Positions 29,175-37,417 of a stretch of DNA of 64,000 nucleotides are shown here, piece by piece. The DNA comes from Paraburkholderia nodosa DSM 21604. Its GTDB lineage: Bacteria > Pseudomonadota > Gammaproteobacteria > Burkholderiales > Burkholderiaceae. The notes beneath the pieces were generated by a model, which saw only the letters and a list, made by a program, of their open reading frames with translations, did no database searches and was not told the DNA's origin. The stretch lies in assembly GCF_000519185.1 (NCBI RefSeq), contig NZ_JAFA01000001.1:372001-436000 (forward strand), given 5' to 3'. Every line of letters begins with the position of its first letter. Position 1 is the first letter of the stretch. The position numbers and the translations under genes were made by a program.

Positions 29175-29909
29175 TTATTCGACCGCTTCCGCTTCGTGCA
29201 GACGCGGCAGCAGGCGATCGAACTCGCGGCGTACGAGACCGTAGCACTCGCATGCGCGCGCTTCGAGGCGCTTGCGGTCGAGTACGCGGATCTTGCCGCG
29301 GCTGTGGTGGATCAGACCTTCGTCGTGCAGCTTGCCGGCTGCTTCCGTGACGCCTTCGCGGCGCACGCCGAGCATGTCGGCGATCAGTTGCTGCGTCACG
29401 CTCAGATCGTTCGAGTCGACGCGGTCCACTTCGATCAGCAGCCACCGGCACAGCTGCTTGCTCAGCGAGTGGTGCCGGTTGCAGGCGGCCGTCTGTGCGA
29501 CCTGCGTGAGCAGTGCATGCATGTAAAGCAGCGTGATGCGGCGCAGGAGGTCCGAGCGCGCAAACTGCTGCTTGAGCGCCTGTGCGCTGATGCGGTAGGC
29601 GAAGCCCGAACTTTGCACTTGCACGCGGTTCGGCATCGTTTCGCCACCGGTCAGCACAGGCACGCCGGTCATGCCTTCCCGGCCCACGGCTGCAATTTCG
29701 ACGGAACTACCGTCTTCCATTGTCGTGAGCATCGAGATGACGGCGGTCGTCGGAAAATAAACGTGATGAATGCGCTGGCCGCAATCGCAGAGCAGTTGTT
29801 CATTGCGCAGTTGAACAAGTTCGAGATGCGGCGCCAACGCCTGCCACTCGTTCGACGGAAGTGCGCCCAGCAGATGATTGCCGTGCAGATCGGATTGAAG
29901 GGTCAACAT
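29175..29909 (-). CDS. Crp/Fnr family transcriptional regulator
   Basis: A 244-residue Crp/Fnr-type regulator: an N-terminal cyclic-nucleotide-binding-like beta roll (about 10-130), a long dimer helix, and a C-terminal helix-turn-helix with TQQLIADMLGVRREGVTEAAG (near 170-190). No Fnr-type cysteine cluster is present at the N-terminus, only Cys41 and Cys43, which are too close for an iron-sulfur site, so oxygen sensing is unlikely. Its ligand and targets are unknown. It is convergent with tcdA. Confidence 0.9.
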   Translation of the reverse strand: MLTLQSDLHGNHLLGALPSNEWQALAPHLELVQLRNEQLLCDCGQRIHHVYFPTTAVISMLTTMEDGSSVEIAAVGREGMTGVPVLTGGETMPNRVQVQSSGFAYRISAQALKQQFARSDLLRRITLLYMHALLTQVAQTAACNRHHSLSKQLCRWLLIEVDRVDSNDLSVTQQLIADMLGVRREGVTEAAGKLHDEGLIHHSRGKIRVLDRKRLEARACECYGLVRREFDRLLPRLHEAEAVE

Positions 29910-30642
29910 GATCGGTCCTCGCGTAAAGCGGCGTATGCCGCCTCCTGTTTTTTCTGTTTCCGGCTGCCGAACTTTTTGTTATCGCCGCTACCCGTACGGC
30001 TCTACGTTCGATGCGCCGGCCCCATAAGCCCCGTTAGCGTTTTGCGATCTTTATTGTCGGCATCTACGCCTGTGTGGCGAACTCTACTTAGCAGGGGTTG
30101 TGCCAGCAGCCGCGAAAGTGAGGACGCTTGCGGTTCTGCGCGGCGCGAGCTATTTCCGGCGCGACGCAAAGCCGCATTATTGTTTCAGTTTTGTACAGCG
30201 CCAGCGCGGCGCCGTTTGCGAAGTCGCTAGAGTTTGATGTCGCCAACGCCTTGATTTATATAGCTACTTTCGCTGCGCACGCGGATGCGCGGAAATGAGT
30301 CCTCGCTGAAACATCGTTGGGCCATCGCCTTGAGAGCGTTCTGTGCCTGCCTTTGAAGCGACGCGGTTTTGATTCAGTTCTGTTGGGGGGGCACCGACAC
30401 TGTCGCAAAAACGTTCGGATGTGAAACATCACCTTGCGCGGCCATCTTCGCGCTTCGTGCGTTGCCGCACATAACGATGACTGCGCGATGACTGCGCCTG
30501 CGTCCCAAAGAAAAATTTCCTGACGGTCCATGCGATCAATGTGGTTGCGCGTACAGATTCGCGCGATGTGTCTTGCTCAAATGTCATCCGTACGCGAACC
30601 AATAACGAGACTCGGTGCATGACTTCGGGGGGAGTGACTCGA
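29910..30642. other. Long intergenic region between the Crp/Fnr gene and manC
   Basis: About 730 bp, less GC-rich than its surroundings, with no gene I can support. It must hold the promoter of the divergent Crp/Fnr gene and the upstream region of manC. TATATA-like hexamers around 30250 and a GGGGGGAG site before manC are the only readable signals. A 91-codon minus-strand frame at 30256-30531 has no ribosome site or recognisable content. A small RNA or operators are possible but not seen. Confidence 0.5.
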
Positions 30643-32181
30643 ATGAACAACGATGTGACATCTGCCGGCCTGCTAGCCGCGATCAGCGAAGGTGACGCCG
30701 AACTCGTCGTTCAGCCCGTTGTGCTGGCGGGTGGTTCCGGCACGCGGCTATGGCCGCTTTCGCGCGAACAATGTCCCAAGCAACTGATCGATCTGCTCGA
30801 TGGCGAGTCGCTGCTCGAGGCGACTGTACGGCGCCTCGATGGCGTGTTCCTGCACGCCGGCGCCGCATTGCCTGAAGCGCACACCGCGGTTCGCAAGGCT
30901 GCGCCATTCGTCGTGAGCAGCGAGGACTTGCGCCATCTGACCGCTGACCGTCTCGGTCGCAGTGGCATGGCCGCTCGCTTCGTGCTCGAACCGCTCGCGC
31001 GCAACACGGCGCCCGCGCTGACGGCGGTCGCGCTTGCCGCCAGCGGCGACGGCGATCCCGTGCTCGTTGCCATGCCCGCCGACCATCTGATCGCCGATGG
31101 CGCCGCGTTTGCCGCCGCGCTCGAGGAAGCCGTGGCGCACGCGGCGCGCGGCGCCATCGTCACACTTGGCGTGCCGCCGCAGCGTGCCGAAACGGGCTAC
31201 GGCTACATCGGTGCGGGTTTGCCGCTCGGCAGCAGCGGAGCGCGCAGCATCGAGCATTTTGTGGAAAAACCCGATGCTGAGCGCGCTGCAAGCTATGTCG
31301 CTTCGGGTAACTATCTTTGGAACAGCGGGATTTTCGTTGTGCGCGCATCGGTCTGGCTCGCGGCGATCGCGCACAGCCGGCCGCTCATCGCGGCGCAGTG
31401 CGCGGCGGCTTTCCAAAATGCTTCCGTCGACGCTGACGGCACCGTCCACTTGAACCGCGATGCGCTCGCCTCCTGTCCGTCCGATTCGATCGACTACGCG
31501 GTGATGGAGTCGGTCGGCGTCAATGCGCGGCTCGCGGGCGTGGTTGTGCCGCTTCGTTCGGGCTGGTCGGACGTCGGGGCGTGGGATGCCCTGTGGCAGG
31601 TCTCGGAGAAGGACGAGAATGGCAACGTCGCGCGCGGGCGCGTGCTGTTCGAGGATGCGGCGGATACCTTCGTTCATTCGGACGGCCGGCTCGTTGCCTG
31701 CGTGGGCGTGCGGGGCATGGTGGTGGTCGAGACAGCGGACGCCGTGCTCGTTGTCGCGAAGGACCGCGTTCAGGACGTCAAGGCGGTGGTTGCAAAGCTC
31801 AAGGCGCAGCACAGTGAGGTGGCCCGGCAGCACCGGCGCGTGGAGCGCCCGTGGGGCTGGTACGACTCCGTCGATCAGGGCGAGCGCTTTCAGGTCAAGC
31901 GCATTGTTGTCAAGCCGGGTGGCCGGCTTTCATTGCAGATGCATCACCACCGCGCTGAGCACTGGACCGTGGTGCGCGGCACGGCGCGCGTCACGCGCGG
32001 CGATGAGGTGCTCCTGCTTTCCGAAAACGAATCGACCTATATCCCGCTTGGCATGACCCACCGGCTCGAGAATCCAGGCAAGACGGCGCTCGAGATCATC
32101 GAGGTGCAGTCGGGCTGTTATCTCGGCGAGGACGACATCGTGCGCTTCGACGACCAGTACGGTCGGGTTCAGCAGGCGTAG
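30643..32181 (+). CDS. manC: Bifunctional mannose-1-phosphate guanylyltransferase / mannose-6-phosphate isomerase
   Basis: The enzyme makes GDP-mannose for exopolysaccharide or O-antigen; the type II isomerase half converts fructose-6-phosphate to mannose-6-phosphate. I chose the ATG at 30643 because a GGGGGGAG site is 9 bp before it; the product is 512 residues. The nucleotidyltransferase signature GGSGTRLWPLSR starts at residue 30, FVEKPD follows at about 206, and the C-terminal cupin (RPWGWYDSVDQGERFQVK, then HHHRAEHW) is the isomerase. No other sugar or export genes adjoin it. Confidence 0.95.
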   Translation: MNNDVTSAGLLAAISEGDAELVVQPVVLAGGSGTRLWPLSREQCPKQLIDLLDGESLLEATVRRLDGVFLHAGAALPEAHTAVRKAAPFVVSSEDLRHLTADRLGRSGMAARFVLEPLARNTAPALTAVALAASGDGDPVLVAMPADHLIADGAAFAAALEEAVAHAARGAIVTLGVPPQRAETGYGYIGAGLPLGSSGARSIEHFVEKPDAERAASYVASGNYLWNSGIFVVRASVWLAAIAHSRPLIAAQCAAAFQNASVDADGTVHLNRDALASCPSDSIDYAVMESVGVNARLAGVVVPLRSGWSDVGAWDALWQVSEKDENGNVARGRVLFEDAADTFVHSDGRLVACVGVRGMVVVETADAVLVVAKDRVQDVKAVVAKLKAQHSEVARQHRRVERPWGWYDSVDQGERFQVKRIVVKPGGRLSLQMHHHRAEHWTVVRGTARVTRGDEVLLLSENESTYIPLGMTHRLENPGKTALEIIEVQSGCYLGEDDIVRFDDQYGRVQQA

Positions 32182-32211
32182 CTGACTGAACGTAAGGCGA
32201 GGCTGTAACGC

Positions 32212-32232
32212 GAGGACGCGCGCGGCGTCCTC
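32212..32232. terminator. Hairpin between convergent manC and cnoX
   Basis: An 8-bp perfect stem GAGGACGC/GCGTCCTC (32212-32219, 32225-32232) with a 5-nt GC loop lies between the two stops. There is no T-tract, so it is terminator-like only by position. Confidence 0.45.
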
Positions 32233-32245
32233 CGCGTGCCCAATA

Positions 32246-33094
32246 TCAGTTCAGCGTCGCGCTCAGCTTGCGTCGCCACTCGCTCACGAGCTGCGGCTGA
32301 TGCGCCGCGAGATCGAACACGGAAAGCATGGTCTTGCGGCCCACATCGTCGCGAAAGGCGCGGTCGCGCTTCACGATCTCCAGCAGATGCTCGAGCGCGC
32401 CCGCGTACTTGTGCCGCGCGATCAGCGCGCTCGCCAGATCGAAGCGCGCTTCGAGGTCGCCGGGATTGGCGGCCACCTGGGCTTCGAGCGCGTCGGTGGG
32501 CGGCAGGTCGGCGGCGGCGTCGAGCGCGTCGAGGCGCGTCTTGAGCGCGTTAAAGCGCGCGTCGATGCCCTGTGTGGTCTTGGGCGAGAGCAGCTCGACT
32601 TCCTTTTGCGCGTCGTCGGCGCGGTTGTCGGCGAGCAGCATCTCGATCAGGTCCATGCGCACTTCGTCGTTGCCCGGATCGAACGCGAGCGCGGCCTGCA
32701 GCGCTTCATAGGCTTCGTCGCGGCGGCCCTCGGCCAGCGCCTCCTGCGCGGCATGGCGCGCGGCGTCGGCGCCGTCGGGGATCAGGCCGTCGAGGAACTG
32801 GCGCAGCTGGCCTTCGGGCAGCACGCCCACGAACTGATCGACCGCCTGGCGGTCCGCGAACGCCACGACGTGCGGAATGCTGCGCACGCCGAAGTGCGCG
32901 GCGAGCTCCTGGTTCTCGTCGACGTTCACCTTCACGAGCTTCCATTTGCCCGCGTAGTCGGCCTCGAGCTTTTCGAGCATCGGGCCGAGGCTCTTGCAAG
33001 GGCCGCACCAGGGCGCCCAGAAGTCGACCAGCACCGGCGCGAGCGCCGACGCTTCGATCACGTCTTTTTCGAAAGTGGCGAGAGTGGTGTCCAT
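32246..33094 (-). CDS. cnoX: Thioredoxin/TPR chaperone of the CnoX (YbbN) family
   Basis: CnoX-type proteins hold unfolded client proteins during oxidative or bleach stress and hand them to DnaK/GroEL. The 282-residue product has a thioredoxin domain (1-110) with an intact WCGPC active site (Cys30, Cys33) and a C-terminal helical TPR-like region (about 115-282). Escherichia coli CnoX has lost the first cysteine, so this one may keep redox activity. It stands alone between manC and the pirin gene. Confidence 0.9.
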   Translation of the reverse strand: MDTTLATFEKDVIEASALAPVLVDFWAPWCGPCKSLGPMLEKLEADYAGKWKLVKVNVDENQELAAHFGVRSIPHVVAFADRQAVDQFVGVLPEGQLRQFLDGLIPDGADAARHAAQEALAEGRRDEAYEALQAALAFDPGNDEVRMDLIEMLLADNRADDAQKEVELLSPKTTQGIDARFNALKTRLDALDAAADLPPTDALEAQVAANPGDLEARFDLASALIARHKYAGALEHLLEIVKRDRAFRDDVGRKTMLSVFDLAAHQPQLVSEWRRKLSATLN

Positions 33095-33178
33095 TGCGTC
33101 CTCGTTGAGAAATGCGTCATGTCGCTAGTTGGGGACGAAACGCCCAGGTTTCAATCATCCGTCCGAAGCGGCGAGCCG

Positions 33179-34060
33179 TTAGCGCGGCTTCTTTTCCGGC
33201 AGCGGAATCCATTCCGTTTCGCCGGGAACATGCCCCATTTCCTGGCGCGTCCAGGCTTCTTTCGCGGCTTCGATCTTCTCGCGCGAGCTTGCCACGAAGT
33301 TCCATTCGATGAAGCGCTCGCCTTCGAGCTTTTCCCCGCCGAGCAGCATCACGCGTGCGCCATTCGTGCTCGAGAGCGTGGCGGTTTCGCCCGGCACCAG
33401 CACGGCCATGGTGTGCTGTTCGAGCGGCGTGCCGTCGATCGCGAGATCGCCTTCCACGAGATACACGCCGCGCTCTTCGTGCTCCGCGTCGAGCGCGAAC
33501 GCGCTGCCCGGCGCAAAATCTGCGGCGACGTAGAGCGTGCCGGAAAAGGTCTCGACCGGCGAGGTGGCGCCGAACGCCGTGCCGGCGATCACGCGCATCG
33601 TGACGCCGTTGCGCTCGATTTCGGGCAGCATGGCGGCGGCGTGATGGAAGAACGACGGCTGGGCGTCTTCGTGATCGAGCGGCAGCGCCACCCAGGTCTG
33701 GATGCCGTGCATGGTGAGGCCGGTGGCGCGGTCCTCGTCGGGCGTGCGCTCGGAGTGGACGATGCCGCGCCCGGCCGTCATCCAGTTCACGTCGCCGGGC
33801 ACGATCTTCTGGCTCGAACCGATGCTGTCGCGATGCATGAGCGCGCCGTCGAAGAGATAGGTGACCGTCGCGAGCCCGATATGCGGATGCGGGCGCACGT
33901 CCACGCCCGAACCCGGCGCGAGCGTGGCGGGGCCCATGTGGTCGAAGAAGATGAACGGGCCGACGAGGCGTGCGGCGAGCGCGGGCAGCACGCGCCGCAC
34001 ATAGAGATTGCCGATGTCGCGTTGATGAGGCTTGAGAACCGCTTTGATCGATGAGGACAT
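33179..34060 (-). CDS. Pirin family protein
   Basis: A 293-residue bicupin protein of the pirin family. The N-terminal cupin contains HPHIGLATVTYLFDG and RGIVHSERT, which provide metal-binding histidines; the C-terminal cupin is more diverged. I chose the ATG at 34060, which has an AGGAAG site upstream, over a longer frame to 34153. Some bacterial pirins have quercetinase-like activity or interact with metabolic enzymes; the function here is unknown. Confidence 0.9.
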   Translation of the reverse strand: MSSSIKAVLKPHQRDIGNLYVRRVLPALAARLVGPFIFFDHMGPATLAPGSGVDVRPHPHIGLATVTYLFDGALMHRDSIGSSQKIVPGDVNWMTAGRGIVHSERTPDEDRATGLTMHGIQTWVALPLDHEDAQPSFFHHAAAMLPEIERNGVTMRVIAGTAFGATSPVETFSGTLYVAADFAPGSAFALDAEHEERGVYLVEGDLAIDGTPLEQHTMAVLVPGETATLSSTNGARVMLLGGEKLEGERFIEWNFVASSREKIEAAKEAWTRQEMGHVPGETEWIPLPEKKPR

Positions 34061-34281
34061 GATGCTTCCTGGATGAGTCGTACGGCACGCGCTTGAGCCC
34101 AACAGTGGGCGAAATCGACGCGCGGGCAGGCCGCGCGCGAGGCTGGCGCTCATTCTAACGCCGGCTTTCCCGGCGTGCGGCCAACCCAGGGGCCCGGCGC
34201 GGGCGGCACGGCGCGCCGCGGCGCGAGGCGGTAAGATCGCCGCTTCGAAGAAGAGGTCTGACGCAAAAAGGGAGAGAGGGG

Positions 34282-35190
34282 ATGTCGCCGAAGGACTTGT
34301 TGCTCGCGCTGGTGGTGGTGCTCGCGTGGGGCGTGAATTTCGTCGTGATCAAGGTGGGGCTGCACGGCGTGCCGCCGCTCCTGCTCGGCGCGCTGCGCTT
34401 CATGCTGGCGGCGTTCCCCGCGGTGCTGTTCGTGAAGCGCCCGCGGATGCCGCTGCGCTGGCTGCTGGCCTACGGCACGACCATCTCGCTCGGCCAGTTC
34501 GCGTTCCTCTTCACGGCAATGTACGTGGGCATGCCCGCGGGCCTCGCTTCGGTCGTGCTGCAGGCGCAGGCGTTCTTCACGCTCGGTTTTGCGGCGGTAT
34601 TTCTGCGTGAGCGCTTTCACGCGCAGAACGTCATCGGCCTGTTGATCGCCGCGGGCGGTCTCGCGCTGATCGGCGTGCAGTCGATGGGGGGCGGGGCGGG
34701 CAACAGTGCGCAAGGCATGACCATCGCCGGTTTCGCGCTCACGCTGTGTGCGGCCTGCATGTGGGCGCTCGGCAATATCGTCACGAAGAAGGTGGGCAAG
34801 GTGGACCTCGTTGGCCTCGTGGTGTGGGCGAGCCTCGTGCCGCCGCTGCCGTTTCTCGTGCTTTCGTACTGGACGGAAGGCCCGCAGCGCATCGTGGCCG
34901 CGCTCTCGGGCATCGGCGTGACGTCGGTGGGCGCGATCGTCTATCTCGCGTTCGTGGCGACGCTCATCGGCTATAGCCTCTGGAGTCGCCTGCTCTCGAA
35001 GTATCCCGCAAGCCAGGTGGCGCCGTTCTCGCTGCTCGTGCCGATCGTCGGGCTGGCCTCGGCGTCGCTGCTGCTCGGCGAGCAGTTGAGCGCGGCCGAG
35101 ATCGGCGGCGCCGTGCTCGTGATGGGCGGCCTCGCCGTCAACGTATTCGGGGGCTGGGTCAAGCAGCGCCTCGGGGCCGTGCGCTCGTAA
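34282..35190 (+). CDS. EamA/DMT family transporter
   Basis: A 302-residue inner membrane protein of the drug/metabolite transporter superfamily with about ten hydrophobic helices in two EamA repeats. The start follows a GGGAGAG ribosome site. The family includes amino-acid and metabolite exporters (RhaT, YdcZ, RarD relatives), and the substrate cannot be read. It converges on the amidase gene, with a hairpin in the gap. Confidence 0.9.
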   Translation: MSPKDLLLALVVVLAWGVNFVVIKVGLHGVPPLLLGALRFMLAAFPAVLFVKRPRMPLRWLLAYGTTISLGQFAFLFTAMYVGMPAGLASVVLQAQAFFTLGFAAVFLRERFHAQNVIGLLIAAGGLALIGVQSMGGGAGNSAQGMTIAGFALTLCAACMWALGNIVTKKVGKVDLVGLVVWASLVPPLPFLVLSYWTEGPQRIVAALSGIGVTSVGAIVYLAFVATLIGYSLWSRLLSKYPASQVAPFSLLVPIVGLASASLLLGEQLSAAEIGGAVLVMGGLAVNVFGGWVKQRLGAVRS

Positions 35191-35206
35191 CGCCTGCGCG
35201 CCAGAT

Positions 35207-35242
35207 GAAAAACGCCGCGCGAGCCCGAAGGCTTGCGCGGCG
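35207..35242 (-). terminator. Terminator of the amidase gene (minus strand)
   Basis: A 12-bp stem (35213-35224 against 35231-35242, core CGCCGCGC/GCGCGGCG, one G-U pair) is followed on the minus strand by TTTTTCATC. It fits Rho-independent termination of the gene ending at 35275 and may also slow the convergent EamA transcript. Confidence 0.7.
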
Positions 35243-35274
35243 CTTCTGAAGCCGCCGGATGCCTCACACGGCAC

Positions 35275-36840
35275 TCAGGTCATGCGGCTTTTCGCAAGCG
35301 GTGGATTGGCCGCGAAATAGCGCTTGATGCCCTTGAGAACCGCGTTCGCCATCTTCTCGCGATAGGCGTCGTCGTTGAGCTTGGTCTCTTCTTCGGGATT
35401 GCTGATGAAGGCCGTCTCCACGAGGATCGACGGAATGTCAGGCGCCTTGAGCACCGCGAAGCCCGCCTGCTCGACCGAGCCCTTGTGGAGCTTGTTGATC
35501 TCGCCGACCTCGTTGAGCACGAAGCCGCCATAACGCAGCGAGTCGCGGATCTGCGCTGTCGTCGACATATCGAAGAGCGCGCGGTTCACGGCGGCGTCGG
35601 CCGTCTGCACGCTGATGCCGCCGATCTGATCCGACGCGTTTTCCTTGTTCGCCATCCAGCGCGCCGCGGCGCTCGTCGCGCCGTGCTCCGACAGCGCGAA
35701 CACCGACGAGCCGCGTGCCTCGGGCGTCGTGAACGCGTCGGCGTGGATCGAGACGAACAGGTCCGCGCCCACGCGGCGCGCCTTCTGCACGCGCACGTTC
35801 AGCGGCACGAAGAAGTCGGCGTCGCGCGTCATCATCGCGCGCATGTTGGGCTGGGCGTCGATCTTGGCGCGCAGCTTCTTCGCGATGTCGAGCGCGACGT
35901 GCTTCTCGTAGGTGCCCGCGCTGCCGATCGCGCCCGGGTCCTCGCCGCCGTGGCCCGGATCGATCGCGACCGTCAACAGGCGCGTGGTGCCGCCCCTGGT
36001 GGACTTCGGCGCGGTGAAGCCGTAGTTGTCGTCGGCGCTGGCGCTGGCGTTGTCGTCGTCGTTGTTGCGCTGGGCGACGACGGGCGGCTTCGGCGCGGCA
36101 GGCCTCGGCGGACGCGGCGCAACGACGGGGGGCGCGGAACGCGGCGTGCCGGGCGAGGCGCCCGAGTCGTTCTGCGCGTAGCGCTCGAAAAATGCGTCGC
36201 TGTTGTCGTGCGCAGCCGGCGCGCCGATTCCGGCATTGGGACCGGCGAGCGTGGGCGGCGTGGAGGGCGGCACGCTGTCCTTCATCGCTTCGTGCGCGTC
36301 GAGCTGCTGCTGCTTGTGCTCGGTTTGCGCCAGCAGGTCCATGAGCGGGTCGGGCGCGACCGCCGGGTAGAGGTCGAACACGAGCCGGTACTTGTACGAG
36401 CCGATCGGGGCCAGCGTGAACACCTGTGGCTTCACGCCGCCCTTGAGGTCGAACACCATGCGCACCACGTGCGGCTGGTACTGGCCCACGCGCACGGCCT
36501 GGATCTGCGGATCGTTCGGCGTGATCTTGGAGACGAGGTTCTTGAGCGCGTCGTCGAGATCGAGTCCGGTGAGATCGACGACGAGCCGATCCGGGCCCTG
36601 CAGCAGTTGCTGCGTGTTCTGCAGCGGCTGGTCCGATTCGATGGTGACGCGAGTGTAGTCGCGCGCGGGCCACACGCGCACGCCGACGACCGAAGTGGCC
36701 CACGCGAGGCGCGGCACGGCAAGACCGAGCACGAGCGTGGAGGCGCCCGCCTTCAGAATCTGCCGGCGACGCCAGTTGTGCGTGGCGGTGGCGGCCGATT
36801 CGATCGAGCGGAACGGTTTGATTAACATCTTTCTAGACAT
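35275..36840 (-). CDS. amiC: Tat-exported N-acetylmuramoyl-L-alanine amidase (AmiC-like)
   Basis: The enzyme cleaves the amide between N-acetylmuramate and the stem peptide during septal cell separation. I chose the ATG at 36840 because AGGAAAGG precedes it; the product is 521 residues. A twin-arginine signal (RRRQILKAG, residues 24-32) with a hydrophobic stretch ends near AWA at 46-48, so it is exported folded. An AMIN domain (about 50-160) precedes a Pro/Ala linker and an Amidase_3 domain (about 300-515) with the zinc segments DPGHGGEDPG, YEKH, SIHADAF and ETAFISN. It overlaps the tsaE stop by 19 bp. Confidence 0.93.
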   Translation of the reverse strand: MSRKMLIKPFRSIESAATATHNWRRRQILKAGASTLVLGLAVPRLAWATSVVGVRVWPARDYTRVTIESDQPLQNTQQLLQGPDRLVVDLTGLDLDDALKNLVSKITPNDPQIQAVRVGQYQPHVVRMVFDLKGGVKPQVFTLAPIGSYKYRLVFDLYPAVAPDPLMDLLAQTEHKQQQLDAHEAMKDSVPPSTPPTLAGPNAGIGAPAAHDNSDAFFERYAQNDSGASPGTPRSAPPVVAPRPPRPAAPKPPVVAQRNNDDDNASASADDNYGFTAPKSTRGGTTRLLTVAIDPGHGGEDPGAIGSAGTYEKHVALDIAKKLRAKIDAQPNMRAMMTRDADFFVPLNVRVQKARRVGADLFVSIHADAFTTPEARGSSVFALSEHGATSAAARWMANKENASDQIGGISVQTADAAVNRALFDMSTTAQIRDSLRYGGFVLNEVGEINKLHKGSVEQAGFAVLKAPDIPSILVETAFISNPEEETKLNDDAYREKMANAVLKGIKRYFAANPPLAKSRMT

Positions 36841-37400
36841 GCCTTTCCTGATGCGCTGTATGCGTAGGCGGTGAGCACGCGGCCTTCGCCGCTTGCATCC
36901 GGCTCCAGCGAGAACACGAGATCGGGTACGCCAAGCAGGCCGCCCGCGCGTTGCGGCCATTCGACGAGGCACACCGCATCTTGCGCGAAATATTCGCGAA
37001 AGCCCGAGTCGGCCCATTCGGCCGGATCGCTGAAACGGTACAGATCGAAGTGATAAAGCTGGAGTTCCCCACAGGGCGTGGCGACCGTGTACGGTTCGAC
37101 GAGCGTGTAGGTGGGGCTGCGCACGCGGCCCGTGTGGCCGAGCGCGCGCAACGTGGCGCGCACGAGCGAAGTCTTGCCCGCGCCGAGGTCGCCGTGCAAC
37201 TGCACGTGCAGGCCATGAAAGGTCGGTGCGTCGTGGCTTTCCGCACGATTCGCGCGCAGCGAGTCGAGCGCGTGCGCAAAGCGTGCGCCGAAGGCGTCGG
37301 TGGCGTCGGTGTCTGCAAGATCGAAACGGCGTTCGAGGAGAACGGCGGCGGATGGATCAAGCGAAAGCGGCGCGTGGTCGTGACCGGGCGTGTCGGGCAT
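36822..37400 (-). CDS. tsaE: tRNA threonylcarbamoyladenosine biosynthesis ATPase TsaE
   Basis: TsaE is the P-loop ATPase that resets the TsaBCDE complex making t6A37 in tRNA. I chose the ATG at 37400 (192 residues); the longer frame to 37487 lies inside queG and is rejected. The P-loop GDLGAGKT is at 70-77, and SPTYTLVEPY and HFDLYR are conserved. It overlaps the amidase gene by 19 bp, a common pairing, and starts 17 bp from the divergent queG start. TcdA, elsewhere in the window, works on the same modified base. Confidence 0.95.
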   Translation of the reverse strand: MPDTPGHDHAPLSLDPSAAVLLERRFDLADTDATDAFGARFAHALDSLRANRAESHDAPTFHGLHVQLHGDLGAGKTSLVRATLRALGHTGRVRSPTYTLVEPYTVATPCGELQLYHFDLYRFSDPAEWADSGFREYFAQDAVCLVEWPQRAGGLLGVPDLVFSLEPDASGEGRVLTAYAYSASGKACLERC

Positions 37401-37405
37401 TCTCG

Positions 37406-37411
37406 TAAAAT
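37406..37411 (+). promoter_or_regulatory. Candidate -10 hexamer immediately upstream of queG
   Basis: TAAAAT ends 6 bp before the queG ATG within the 17-bp gap to tsaE. If used, the queG mRNA would be essentially leaderless. No clear -35 is seen, because that position falls in tsaE coding sequence. Confidence 0.3.
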
Positions 37412-37417
37412 GACGTA

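Noticed and set aside
30256..30531. 91-codon minus-strand frame in the long gap before manC
   Set aside because: No ribosome site and an Arg-rich, unstructured composition; typical chance frame.
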